Part shown: one piece after another, positions 7,816 to 15,666 of the stretch | Layout: the number at the start of each line of letters is the position of its first letter | How positions within the stretch are numbered: the first letter of the stretch is position 1 | NCBI RefSeq assembly: GCF_020831405.1 | Contig: NZ_JAJHPU010000042.1 | Span: 288,540-352,539 of the forward strand | Length of the DNA: 64,000 nt | Direction of reading: 5' to 3' | Origin: Pseudomonas oryzagri | GTDB taxonomy: Bacteria > Pseudomonadota > Gammaproteobacteria > Pseudomonadales > Pseudomonadaceae | The notes under the pieces: generated by a model | Database searches by the model: none | Seen by the model: only the letters and a program-made list of their open reading frames with translations | What the model was told of the DNA's origin: nothing | Translations under genes and position numbers: made by a program

Positions 7816-8808
7816 TCAGAGCGCGATGCCGGTTTTTTCGATGCGCGCCTTGAAGGCGGCCACTTGTTCGCTGACCAGATCGTCGGCTTCGGCGCCGAAC
7901 ACCTGCTCGACCACCGGCAGCAATGCCGAGGCGGCGCGGCACTGCCAGGCGTTGATCCACTCCTGCAGCTGGGCGCGGTTGTGCTCGGACTCGCCGGCGG
8001 CGACTTTGAGCACCGCATCCACCCACTTCCTGGTTTCGTCGAACCAGTCGGTCATGAACTGGGTGAGCATGGCCACGGTGGAAGCGCCGCGGCTCGACAG
8101 GTAGTCGTCGACGATGCGCTCGTAGACCAGCGGATAGAGCAGGCCGTCGAGGGCGACGTTCTGGGCGACGAACAGCTCGAACGGGTCGCGCAGCGCCAGG
8201 CAGTCCTCGACGTAGCGGCGCAGCGGCTGCCAGACCTCGCCGTCCAGCCAGGCGGCCTTGCCGGCGTCCAGCGCCTCGGTGCCGCCGAGCAGCAGGCCCA
8301 GGCGCGACAGGTACTGGGCGATGCCCAGGTTGTCCATGGCGTGGTAGATGCACGGCTGGGTGAAGGTGGTGCCGTAGCCGTAGCCGCAGATGAAGGTGTT
8401 GTTCTGGTTGGCGCCCCAGGCGGCGTGGCGCAGCGGCACCAGCAGGTCGAGGGCGATCTGGCGCAGCTCGGCCGGCAGCAGGTCGGTCAGCCCGCGGCTT
8501 TCGACGAAGCTGAAGTTGGCCTCCATGCTGTCCTGCTGGCGGGCGCGGGCCAGGGTGTAGGTGCTGTAGTAGAACTGGCGCGGATCCTTGAGGGCGTACC
8601 AGTCCTGCATGACGATCCTGGTGATGCCGGTGTCGTACAGCGCCTGCTCCGGATCCCAGGTCGGCCGGTAGTGCAGGTTCTCGGCGGCCTGGATGTCGTA
8701 GCTGCCTTCCTGGTAGCGCGAGGCCGGCTTGTCGCCGAAGCGGCGGGCCAGGTGGTCGAAGGTCTGGCGCAGCGGCTGGATGCTCACCGTGCGAAGGTCG
8801 ATTTGCAT
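7816..8808 (-). CDS. dmpL: Phenol hydroxylase beta oxygenase subunit (P1)
   Basis: This 330-aa protein matches the length of DmpL, the non-catalytic beta subunit of the hydroxylase core. It is recognised by QPLRQTFDHLARRFGDKPA at the N terminus and YRPTWDPEQALYD, a conserved structural segment. It lacks the paired ExxH iron ligands, as expected. It lies between dmpK and dmpM, with 61 bases between the dmpK stop and its start. Confidence 0.95.
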   Translation of the reverse strand: MQIDLRTVSIQPLRQTFDHLARRFGDKPASRYQEGSYDIQAAENLHYRPTWDPEQALYDTGITRIVMQDWYALKDPRQFYYSTYTLARARQQDSMEANFSFVESRGLTDLLPAELRQIALDLLVPLRHAAWGANQNNTFICGYGYGTTFTQPCIYHAMDNLGIAQYLSRLGLLLGGTEALDAGKAAWLDGEVWQPLRRYVEDCLALRDPFELFVAQNVALDGLLYPLVYERIVDDYLSSRGASTVAMLTQFMTDWFDETRKWVDAVLKVAAGESEHNRAQLQEWINAWQCRAASALLPVVEQVFGAEADDLVSEQVAAFKARIEKTGIAL

Positions 8809-8869
8809 GTGCTCTCTCCTGCTGGCGCTGCGCGGTACACAGCGCCGTTCTTGTTGTTCTTGTCGCTGA

Positions 8870-9175
8870 TCAGGCTTTGAAACGGGTCTGGGTGGCGTCG
8901 GCGAGACTCCAGTGCCAGTCGCTGCGCTCCTCGTCCCCGGCGGCCGGCGACCCGGCGTCCGGGGCGCGCGGCTCCAGCATCTGCACCCGGTTGTTCTCGC
9001 AGAACTCGGCGAAGGCCTCGGGGGTGAGGATCATCTCCACGATCAGATCCGGCTCGCCGATGGCGAAGTCGAACTCGATGAAGCCGCCGGCACGCTCGCC
9101 CGTCACGCGGACCCAGCGCTGCCGGGTGTCGAGGTTGGCCGGGACCATTTCCACCAGTTGCTCGGGACGGTTCAT
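8870..9175 (-). CDS. dmpK: Phenol hydroxylase assembly protein P0
   Basis: This 101-aa protein is recognised as DmpK, which is needed to assemble active hydroxylase by helping iron insertion and is not part of the catalytic complex. FIEFDFAIGEPDLIVEMILTP contains the family core. The C-terminal 25 residues are longer and more charged than in DmpK of about 92 aa. It sits 11 bases after the dioxygenase gene, so the two are probably co-transcribed. Confidence 0.9.
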   Translation of the reverse strand: MNRPEQLVEMVPANLDTRQRWVRVTGERAGGFIEFDFAIGEPDLIVEMILTPEAFAEFCENNRVQMLEPRAPDAGSPAAGDEERSDWHWSLADATQTRFKA

Positions 9176-9186
9176 GGCCAGCCTCC

Positions 9187-10116
9187 TCAGGTCACTACGC
9201 TGAGGAAGGTTTCGTGCAGCTTGCGCTGCGGGTAGTCGAGGCCCTGGCCGAAGTTGTCGAAGGTCCAGGTGATCGGCTCGTAGTCCGGGTATGGCTGGTA
9301 ACCGCCCATGAAGGTCTCGAAGCGGTTGCCGGAGGGGTCCCAGGCGTAGATGGTGCAGCCGCGGGTGACGCCGTGGCGGGTCGGGCCGATGTCCACGTTG
9401 ACGGCGTTCATCGACATGATGTCGCCGGCGCGCAGCACCTGCTCCCAGCTTTCCATCAGGAACGAGCAGTGGTGCAGCTTGCCCGGCTCGGGGTACTCGG
9501 CGAAGGCGATGTCGTGGACCTTGTGCGAGCAGGACAGCCAGATGGCGGCGTTGCCCTCACCGTCCGGGGTGAGCACGCGCTCGACCAGGTAGAAGCCCAG
9601 CACCTCGGTGAAGATCTTCAGCACCTCGGCGACGTTGGGTCCGTACAGCAGGGCGTGATCGAGGCGCACCGGGCCGATGCCGTGCTCGCGCGCCTGGGTC
9701 CAGGGCGCCGGATTGATGAGGCCGGCGCCGTTGCCGACGATGGTCTTCTCGGCGTACAGCTCGATCAGGTGGCCGGAGGGCAGCTCGAAGCGCACGCGCT
9801 CGCCGGTTTCCAGCAGCTCGCCGGCGGGGACGCGGGTGGTGGTCAGACCGTAGGCCTGGAGGTCGGCGTCGAGCTTCTCGAGGGTGGCCTTGTCGAGCAC
9901 CTTGAAGCCGAGGAAGTCGATCCCGGCGCTGTCGGCCTCGCGGATCACGTAGCTGTGGTGGTCGCGCTCGTCCCAGCACTTGAAGTAGACGCGACCCTGC
10001 GCGTCGCGGCCGGTTTCCACCAGGCCCAGTACGTCGCGGTAAAAGCGGACGCTTTCCTCGAGATTCAGCACGCGCACCTGGGCATGGCCCGGCCGCAGCA
10101 CACCTGTCATCGCCAT
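9187..10116 (-). CDS. Catechol 2,3-dioxygenase (extradiol), first gene of the phenol operon
   Basis: This 309-aa, two-domain vicinal-oxygen-chelate enzyme opens catechol to 2-hydroxymuconic semialdehyde. Iron ligands are visible as His in RLDHALLYG, His in KLHHCSFLME and Glu in NRFETFMGG. It starts MAMTGVLRPGHAQVRVL and differs substantially from the XylE-type paralogue in the window (28983-29906), so it is a distinct subfamily and not a recent duplicate. In the classical dmp operon the dioxygenase follows dmpQ, whereas here it leads the hydroxylase genes directly behind the sigma-54 promoter. Confidence 0.92.
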   Translation of the reverse strand: MAMTGVLRPGHAQVRVLNLEESVRFYRDVLGLVETGRDAQGRVYFKCWDERDHHSYVIREADSAGIDFLGFKVLDKATLEKLDADLQAYGLTTTRVPAGELLETGERVRFELPSGHLIELYAEKTIVGNGAGLINPAPWTQAREHGIGPVRLDHALLYGPNVAEVLKIFTEVLGFYLVERVLTPDGEGNAAIWLSCSHKVHDIAFAEYPEPGKLHHCSFLMESWEQVLRAGDIMSMNAVNVDIGPTRHGVTRGCTIYAWDPSGNRFETFMGGYQPYPDYEPITWTFDNFGQGLDYPQRKLHETFLSVVT

Positions 10117-10212
10117 TTGTTGTCTCCGTTATCTGGCTTGATGCGGTTTGGGTATCTGTCCGGCTTCTGTGGCAGTCCGGGCAGACCGTCTTGCTATCGA
10201 CGCCATAAGCAT

Positions 10213-10228
10213 TGCAGGGGCGATGCCA
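10213..10228 (-). promoter_or_regulatory. Sigma-54 (-24/-12) promoter of the dioxygenase-dmpKLMNOP operon
   Basis: On the minus strand TGGCAT-N5-CTGCA has GG and GC exactly 12 bases apart, as required for -24/-12 elements. The predicted start is near 10202, giving an 86-base leader before the dioxygenase gene. Together with the IHF site it has the architecture of the dmp Po promoter. The activator would be a DmpR-type protein, one of which is encoded at 43488-45179. Confidence 0.75.
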
Positions 10229-10235
10229 GTTTTAT

Positions 10236-10248
10236 TAAGTAGTTGATT
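10236..10248 (-). promoter_or_regulatory. IHF-binding site upstream of the sigma-54 promoter
   Basis: AATCAACTACTTA on the minus strand matches the IHF consensus WATCAANNNNTTR at every position and lies 8 bases upstream of the -24 box. IHF bending is typical of sigma-54 promoters activated from a distance. Confidence 0.65.
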
Positions 10249-10583
10249 TAAAAGGTTTTTAATGCGAATTCTGGCCATCTGAGCGAACGCCGGGCCTGAC
10301 GCTTTTGTCCCGCGGCCTGTTTCGCCTTACAAAAACGTAAAGCTGCAGTGCACAAAAATCGCCCGACCAAACCGCTGGCGGTGTGGCGCCGACGCCAGGA
10401 CGTACGAAAAACGCCTGCCAACGCGGCCGGCAGGACGCAAGAGGCGTCGCTGGCACGCACGGACGAGCGGCCATGCGCGCGGCTGCCGGCTCAGGGCGGT
10501 GGCGCCAGCCGCGGCTGGCAGGGGCCATCGTCGAGCGCTGTACGTTTTGGTCACCCGGTGCAATCGCAGGGCACCGACCTCCG
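10249..10583. other. Upstream control region of the phenol operon, no gene
   Basis: No gene is recognised in these 335 bases. Upstream activator sites for a DmpR-like protein would be expected at about 10320-10400, but no clear TTGATCAA-type inverted repeat is visible there. Confidence 0.5.
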
Positions 10584-10634
10584 CCTGTAGGGGCGAATTC
10601 ATTCGCCAGCGCAGCCTGGTCAGGCGAATAAATT
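10584..10634. repeat. REP-like palindrome, left part, interrupted by the IS element
   Basis: GTAGGGGCGAATTCATTCGCC followed about 15 bases later by GGCGAATAAATT reads as one palindromic unit once the IS at 10635-11659 is removed; the missing end continues at 11668 as CGCCATTACAAGG. A second uninterrupted copy lies at 46308-46366. Confidence 0.75.
10627..10634. repeat. Left 8-bp target-site duplication (AATAAATT)
   Basis: AATAAATT directly precedes the left terminal repeat and is repeated exactly at 11660-11667 after the right one. An 8-bp duplication is typical of IS1595-family insertion. Confidence 0.9.
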
Positions 10635-11659
10635 GGCTATGTCTGCGTTAAGTGTTGCCAGCACCTAAACTTGCGGTACGGCATTCCATTCTGGAGGTCT
10701 GCCATGCGCGCGACGGAGTTCAGGAGCTGGTTGTCTCGGCTCGATCAACTCAATCAGGCCCAGCGGGAGCAACTGCAAGCGCAGCTCTCCTCTCACCCGG
10801 ACGTGCTGAGCGAGGCCCTGGCAGCTCCCGAGCGGTGCCCGCACTGCCAGGCCAAGGCTCTGCGTCCCTGGGGCACCAGCCATGGCCTGGCCCGCTATCG
10901 GTGTCGGGGCTGTGGGCGCACCTGCAATGCCTTGACCGGTACACCGATGGCGCGCTTGCGCCACCGGGAGTGCTGGGGGCGTTATGCCCAGGCGTTGGTG
11001 CAGAGCCTGACGGTGCGTGATGCGGCCGCGTTCTGCGGCGTACACAAGAACACGGCGTTTCGTTGGCGGCATCGCTTTCTCCGGCTGATTGCCGAACATC
11101 GCGCGCAGCATGAGTCGGGGATTGTCGAAGCCGACGAGACCTTTTTCCTGGAATCGTTCAAGGGCCAGCGCCAGTTGCCGCGCCTGGCCCGCAAGCGCGG
11201 TGGCACCGCGCAGCGCAAAGGCTTTACCGCCGAGCAGATTCCCGTCCTGGTCGTGCGTGATCGCAGCGGACGACACGCGGACTTCCATCTGGAAAAGCTC
11301 AACGCCGTTCACGTGGGCGCGGTACTGCGGCCGTTGCTCGATCCAGACGCGGTGCTGTGCACCGACAGCGCGGCGGTTTACCACAGCGTTACCAAGGCCG
11401 CCGGTATTACCCACCGGCGCCTGAACTTGCGCCAGAAGCGCCGTACCGACGGCGCCTTCCATATCCAGAACGTCAATGCCTACGACAGCCGCCTGAAGGC
11501 CTGGATGATCCCTTTCCATGGCGTCGCCACCAAGTACCTGGCCAATTACCTGGGTTGGCGACGCCTGCTCGAGCGCTATGGAAATGACATCAACCCATTG
11601 ATGTGCATGAGGGAATCGCTCGGCTACTACCCTCTGCAACAACTAACGCAGACATAGCC
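10635..11659 (+). mobile_element. Complete IS1595-family insertion sequence (1025 bp)
   Basis: The element runs from GGCTATGTCTGCGTTA (10635-10650) to its reverse complement (11644-11659); similarity extends several bases further inward (AGTGTT versus GTTGTT). It is flanked by identical 8-bp AATAAATT duplications and encodes one intact transposase whose stop codon lies inside the right terminal repeat. It appears recent and potentially active. It has inserted into a REP-like palindrome between the phenol operon and the thioesterase gene, without breaking a gene. Confidence 0.92.
10704..11657 (+). CDS. IS1595-family (ISXO2-like) DDE transposase
   Basis: This 317-aa protein starts at ATG 10704 behind GGAGGT. 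A zinc-ribbon occupies about residues 40-75 (CPHCQAK, then YRCRGCGRTCN). A helix-turn-helix follows (VRDAAAFCGVHKNTAFRWRHR). The DDE catalytic domain contains EADETFF, CTDSAAVYH and the late NAYDSRLKAWM segment followed by HGVATKYLANYLGWR. No frameshift is seen. The stop codon TAG overlaps the right terminal repeat. Confidence 0.93.
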   Translation: MRATEFRSWLSRLDQLNQAQREQLQAQLSSHPDVLSEALAAPERCPHCQAKALRPWGTSHGLARYRCRGCGRTCNALTGTPMARLRHRECWGRYAQALVQSLTVRDAAAFCGVHKNTAFRWRHRFLRLIAEHRAQHESGIVEADETFFLESFKGQRQLPRLARKRGGTAQRKGFTAEQIPVLVVRDRSGRHADFHLEKLNAVHVGAVLRPLLDPDAVLCTDSAAVYHSVTKAAGITHRRLNLRQKRRTDGAFHIQNVNAYDSRLKAWMIPFHGVATKYLANYLGWRRLLERYGNDINPLMCMRESLGYYPLQQLTQT

Positions 11660-11667
11660 AATAAATT
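11660..11667. repeat. Right 8-bp target-site duplication (AATAAATT)
   Basis: It matches the left copy at 10627-10634 exactly, marking the insertion boundary. Confidence 0.9.
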
Positions 11668-11800
11668 CGCCATTACAAGGATTGGCCCGCCGCCGCGGGC
11701 AAACCATTCGCTGCCTGGTCGGTCGCCTCGCGCGGGCGCTGGTCGAGCCTGCCGGCCTGTAGTAGGTTCGGTTTCCTAACGGATTTCAGGGAGGATCGTC

Positions 11801-12211
11801 ATGACCAGCAAAGAAGAAATCGCCGCCTTCATCGCCGCGGAGTTCCCGCAGACCAAGTGCATCGTGGAAAGGGTCGGCGACGGCGGCGCCACGGTCTGGC
11901 ATCCGGTCGGACACGACGAGCTGCGTCCCGGCGGCACGGTGTCCGGCCCGGTGCTGATGAGCGTCGCCGACGTCGCGCTGTACGTGGCGATCCTCGGCGA
12001 GATCGGCATGGTGGCGATGGCGGTGACCACCAGCCTGACGGCCAACTTCCTGCGCAAGCCGGCGGCGGACAGGAACATCGTCGGCGTGTGCAAGCTGATC
12101 AAGGTCGGCAAGTCGCTGGTGGTCGGCGAGGTCTACCTGTATTCGGAAGGCTCCGAGGACGCGGTGGCGCACGTGGTCGGCACCTACTCCCTACCGCCGC
12201 GGCGGGAATGA
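11801..12211 (+). CDS. PaaI-like hotdog-fold thioesterase
   Basis: This 136-aa protein has the length and segments of the PaaI/YbgC hotdog group: HDELRPGGTVSGPVLMSVADVALY holds the conserved glycine-rich turn and catalytic-helix start, and TTSLTANFLRKPAADRNI the second beta strand. Such enzymes hydrolyse acyl-CoA thioesters. A good ribosome site (GGGAGGATCGTC) precedes the ATG. It stands alone between the IS element and the bestrophin gene, so no pathway can be assigned. Confidence 0.8.
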   Translation: MTSKEEIAAFIAAEFPQTKCIVERVGDGGATVWHPVGHDELRPGGTVSGPVLMSVADVALYVAILGEIGMVAMAVTTSLTANFLRKPAADRNIVGVCKLIKVGKSLVVGEVYLYSEGSEDAVAHVVGTYSLPPRRE

Positions 12212-12246
12212 TGGTTTGACGGGAGCAAGCCGAATCCATGCCGATC

Positions 12247-12283
12247 AACCGGCGAACGGGCCTTGCAATCCCTTTCGCCGGTT
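12247..12283. terminator. Hairpin downstream of the thioesterase gene
   Basis: AACCGGCGAA (12247-12256) pairs perfectly with TTCGCCGGTT (12274-12283) across a 17-base loop, 35 bases after the thioesterase stop. There is no clear T-tract, so termination is only likely. Confidence 0.45.
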
Positions 12284-12352
12284 ACCGGGCCGCGACGAGC
12301 CGCCTGAGCCAGTCCGCCGAATCCCCTTTTCTCCGAGCTTCCGCCGACCCCG

Positions 12353-13264
12353 ATGATCATCTACCCGCAACGCCCCGCCATCTGGACCCTGCTGTTTTCC
12401 CTCAAGGGCTCGATCATCCCCAGCATCTGGCGCAAGGTGCTGTTCACCGTGCTGATCAGCTCGCTGGTGGTGGTGGCCGAGGGCATGCTCGAGGGCCACA
12501 AGCTGCTGCTGACCGCCACGCCCTTCACCCTCTGGGGCCTGACCCTGGCGATCTTCCTCGCCTTCCGCAACAACGTGGCCTACCAGCGCTTCTGGGAGGC
12601 GCGCACTTTGTGGGGGGAACTGCTGATCGTGGCACGCAACCTCGCCCGCCAGAGCCTGGTCCTGCTGCCCGGCCTGTCCCGCGAGCAGCGCCTCGCCCTG
12701 GTGACCCCGCTGATCGGCTTCAGCCATGCGCTCAAGGACTGCCTGCGCGGCGAGCCGCTGGGCGCCGAGGCGCGCCAGTACCTCGGCGCAGATAGCGCGA
12801 CCCCGGCGCTGCCAACCACCCCCAACGCCCTGCTCGGCCAGATCGCCCGCCGCTTCATGGAGCAGGCCACGGCCAGCGGCGCCAGCGATGTGCTGAAGGT
12901 GGAGCTGGACCAGCAGCTGACCCGGCTGTCCTACGTGCTGGGCGGCTGCGAGCGCATCCGCAACACGCCGATTCCCTACCCGTACATCCTGATGCTGCAC
13001 CGGGTGGTGCACATCTACTGCGTTCTGCTGCCCTTCTGCCTGGTCGGCAGCCTCGGCTGGTTCACGCCCATCGCCGTGTGCATCCTGGCCTACACCTTCT
13101 TCGGCCTGGATGCGCTGGGCGACCAGATCGCCGACCCGTTCGACACCCAGCCCAATGATCTGGCGCTGGACGCGATCTGCCGGACCATCGAGATTTCCAT
13201 TCTCGAACTGCTCGGCGAACCGGCGCCGGCGCCGCTGGAGCCGGTGGACGGCGTACTGCTCTGA
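12353..13264 (+). CDS. Bestrophin-family anion channel
   Basis: This 303-aa protein matches bacterial bestrophins in length. It has membrane segments near residues 25-45 and 55-75 and a conserved block FLAFRNNVAYQRFWEARTLWGEL. Another hydrophobic pair lies around residues 220-262 and contains FCLVGSLGWFTP, followed by the acidic FGLDALGDQIADPF motif. Bacterial members are pentameric channels of uncertain physiological role. No pathway link to neighbours is evident. Confidence 0.88.
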   Translation: MIIYPQRPAIWTLLFSLKGSIIPSIWRKVLFTVLISSLVVVAEGMLEGHKLLLTATPFTLWGLTLAIFLAFRNNVAYQRFWEARTLWGELLIVARNLARQSLVLLPGLSREQRLALVTPLIGFSHALKDCLRGEPLGAEARQYLGADSATPALPTTPNALLGQIARRFMEQATASGASDVLKVELDQQLTRLSYVLGGCERIRNTPIPYPYILMLHRVVHIYCVLLPFCLVGSLGWFTPIAVCILAYTFFGLDALGDQIADPFDTQPNDLALDAICRTIEISILELLGEPAPAPLEPVDGVLL

Positions 13265-13343
13265 CAGGCCCGATAGCCCCGGCTTGGTAGACGTCGCGAA
13301 GGATGGCGAGCGGCGCGGGCCGGACGAGGCGCCGGACCCGTCC

Positions 13344-13967
13344 CTAGCGAAGCGGCGAGAACGCCGCGGGGAGATAGACGGTGGAGTTCATCTTCTCCAA
13401 CTGGGGCGCCGAGTTCTCCGGCGGCCATACGCCGTCCGCCACCGCCCGCCGACGCACATCCAGGCGCTCTTCGAGGCTGGCGTAGGGCCAGATGTGCAGG
13501 TAGCGCGGCAGTCGCCCGCTGGTGGCGTAGAAGGCGGCGTAGACCGGCGAATACCCATCGGCGGTACGCGGGCCGACCGCCTTGCGCCAACCCTCCAGGG
13601 TCGGCGCCAGGCCCGAGGGCACCAGGTCGTACTCGCGCAGCTCGTAGAACGGTCCATGCTCGCCGGGCGCCAGGGGCTCCAGGAACGGGAACAGGCGGTA
13701 GTCCTCGATCTGCTGTTCGAGCAGCAGCTCGCCGATGCCGAAGGCGTCCGGGTGCAGCAGGCAACGCTCGCGCTCCTGCTGGCGGCTGTCCGCGTCCTGG
13801 AAGCCGCGCAACACGGCGATGCGGTTCTGCGGGCCGATCTCCGACACCCAGCAGCCCATCAGGGACACGCCCTCGCTGGCCATCTCCAGCGCCTGACGCA
13901 GCCGCGGCAGGGCTTGCGGCGGGGTGCGCACGCGCAAGGTGAAACTGATCAGTTCGAAAAGGTGCAT
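13344..13967 (-). CDS. NIPSNAP-family protein
   Basis: This 207-aa protein starts MHLFELISFTLRV, which aligns with the typical NIPSNAP opening; an upstream ATG at 13979 would add four residues. A second domain copy begins around residue 108 (FYELREYDLVPSG), giving the usual tandem dimeric alpha-beta barrel. Function is uncertain in bacteria. It lies downstream of iacG on the same strand but 306 bases away, so membership of the IAA operon is possible but not shown. Confidence 0.75.
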   Translation of the reverse strand: MHLFELISFTLRVRTPPQALPRLRQALEMASEGVSLMGCWVSEIGPQNRIAVLRGFQDADSRQQERERCLLHPDAFGIGELLLEQQIEDYRLFPFLEPLAPGEHGPFYELREYDLVPSGLAPTLEGWRKAVGPRTADGYSPVYAAFYATSGRLPRYLHIWPYASLEERLDVRRRAVADGVWPPENSAPQLEKMNSTVYLPAAFSPLR

Positions 13968-14273
13968 GGCGGTTCTCATGACTCGGGAGACGATGCCGGC
14001 CGCTCGGGCCCGAGAGCGGCGAGGTCGGCAGATCCGGCGGGTTGGGGAGTTACGGCAGGACTCTTGGTGCGGCAGGCGGGAACGTGTCCGGCGCGGGCCG
14101 CCACGCCAAGGCGCCTGTGCGACCGGGCGACCCGGCATCGGCGCCCGCACCGCGCGCCCTTGCCCGTCGCTGGCCCCGCGGCCGGAGTGCCCGGCCAGCC
14201 GGCGTGGCTGGCGCACTACGCCGGACTTATGGCGGGGCCGGATGGTCGTCGGCGCAGGAAGCCGCGCCTGGCG
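13968..14273. other. Gap between iacG and the NIPSNAP gene
   Basis: No gene is seen. GCCGCTC (13999-14005) pairs with GAGCGGC (14014-14020) around an 8-base loop, a short hairpin that might end the iac transcript. Confidence 0.4.
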
Positions 14274-15188
14274 CTAGATCGAGGCGCCGACCTTCTTCAG
14301 CATGACCTTCAAGGCTGCCTGCTCATCGGCATCGAGCAGGGACAGCATCTTCTTCTCGTGCTCGATCGCCGTATCCAGCAGCTGAGCCGCCAGTTGCCTG
14401 CCTTTCTCGGTCAGGACCAGACAGCTCCCTTCCATCTGCAGCAGCCCCCTGCCCTGCAGCCATTCGCCGGTGGCGACCAGCTCCTTCTGCGGCTGGGACA
14501 CGAAACGGCAGGCCTGCTCCTGCTCCAGCGGCTCACCGTCGGCCAGCAGGGTGAGCAGTCGCCATTCCTCGGCGGTGACGCCGAAATGGCTCAGGCGCGG
14601 ATAGAAGTCGTCGGTATAGGCATTGAGGGTCTGGCGCAGCTGGTACAGCAGGTAGTCGCCGAGCAGGCCGCGGGCTTCCAGCGCCTGGGTCGGCGCCTGT
14701 ACCGCCGGATGGACTTCCGGCACGGCGTAGCGGCCGTTGTGGAACACCAGCGAGCTGGCCCCTTCCTCGTAGGCGTAGTCGACGACCTCGCCGACGATGA
14801 TGAAGTGGTCGCCGCCCTCGTAGACGTTCCAGGTCTTGCACTCGAACGCGGCGGCGGCGCCGGGCAGCAGCGGGCAGCCATGCGCGTCGTCGCGGGTCTG
14901 CAGGCCGGCGAACTTGTCTTCGCCACGCCGCGCGAAGCGATTGGACAGCTCTACCTGGTCATTGCGCAGCACGTTGATGGCAAACGACTTGCCATTGGTG
15001 AAGGAATCCAGACTCCAGGCGTTCTTGTCGATACTCCAGAGCACCAGCGCCGGCTCGATCGACAGCGTGTTGAAACTGCTGGCGGTCACGCCGATCGGAT
15101 GCCCTTCGGCATCGCGGGTGGTGATTACGGTGACGCCGGTGGGAAACTTGCCCAGCGCCCGACGGAAATCCTTGGGATCAAATTTCAT
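14274..15188 (-). CDS. iacG: Two-domain flavin reductase with C-terminal MarR-like domain (IacG type)
   Basis: This 304-aa protein has an N-terminal flavin reductase domain (about 1-165; FPTGVTVITTRDAEGHPIGV and ASSFNTLSIEPALVLWSID) fused to a C-terminal MarR-like winged helix (about 170-304; GVTAEEWRLLTLLADGEPL). The same fusion is known in the reductase of Acinetobacter 4-hydroxyphenylacetate hydroxylase, where the MarR part gates reductase activity in response to substrate. Here it should supply reduced flavin to the IacA monooxygenase, perhaps only when an indolic acid is bound. It follows iacF by 478 bases, much more than other iac spacings, so it may have its own promoter. Confidence 0.82.
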   Translation of the reverse strand: MKFDPKDFRRALGKFPTGVTVITTRDAEGHPIGVTASSFNTLSIEPALVLWSIDKNAWSLDSFTNGKSFAINVLRNDQVELSNRFARRGEDKFAGLQTRDDAHGCPLLPGAAAAFECKTWNVYEGGDHFIIVGEVVDYAYEEGASSLVFHNGRYAVPEVHPAVQAPTQALEARGLLGDYLLYQLRQTLNAYTDDFYPRLSHFGVTAEEWRLLTLLADGEPLEQEQACRFVSQPQKELVATGEWLQGRGLLQMEGSCLVLTEKGRQLAAQLLDTAIEHEKKMLSLLDADEQAALKVMLKKVGASI

Positions 15189-15666
15189 GGGGACTCCAGT
15201 TCAACTCAAAACAGCCAGGAAACGTTCGTTCGACCCAACAAGTCCCGAAGCAGGCCGAGGGCGAACATGCATATAGGGTCAACCTGGTTGCCGCTTGCAC
15301 GCTTAAAGCAAGTGGGGCAATTGCCGTCACTGCAACTACACGCCAGATTTACTCATCTTGTTTTTGGTATCGATTCCTGCCCGAACCGAGGCTCCGGCAG
15401 GAAGCTGGCCGGCGCAGTCTTCAGGCTCTGGCCGAAAGGTGCCTGCGCTCGGCCCTGCTGCACCGAGAAGCGGCGCGGACAGCGGCTTGCCACTGAGCAT
15501 CCACAAGTGCATCCGCAAGTGCGGCCGCGAAGTGGCGAGCCAAGCGAGTCATGCTCATTTACGAGCGCTGAACTGCGCTTGCTCGCCGCTTGGCGCGGCG
15601 CCGCCGAGGTCTGCTCAGACCTTCGCTCAGTTGATTCTGGGTACGGACCGCAAGGCGAACTCTTTC
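15189..15666. other. Gap between iacF and iacG
   Basis: No gene is recognised in these 478 bases. The centre holds a long imperfect hairpin related to one at 51455-51513. The end near 15200 should contain any separate iacG promoter. Confidence 0.5.
15534..15587. repeat. Dispersed hairpin repeat, copy 1
   Basis: GGCGAG-C-CAAGCG (15534-15546) pairs with CGCTTGCTCGCC (15576-15587) with one bulged base. The intervening part contains ATGCTCATTTAC and a downstream CTGAACTGCGCTT, shared in pattern with the copy at 51455-51513. Confidence 0.55.

Noticed and set aside
5922..7853. Very long open frame on the plus strand opposite dmpN and dmpM
   Set aside because: It is antisense to well-recognised genes, has repetitive Val/Gly/Leu-rich text typical of high-GC shadow frames, and no family match.
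10320..10400. DmpR-type upstream activator sites for the phenol operon
   Set aside because: No convincing TTGATCAA-like inverted repeat is visible at the expected distance, so none is annotated.
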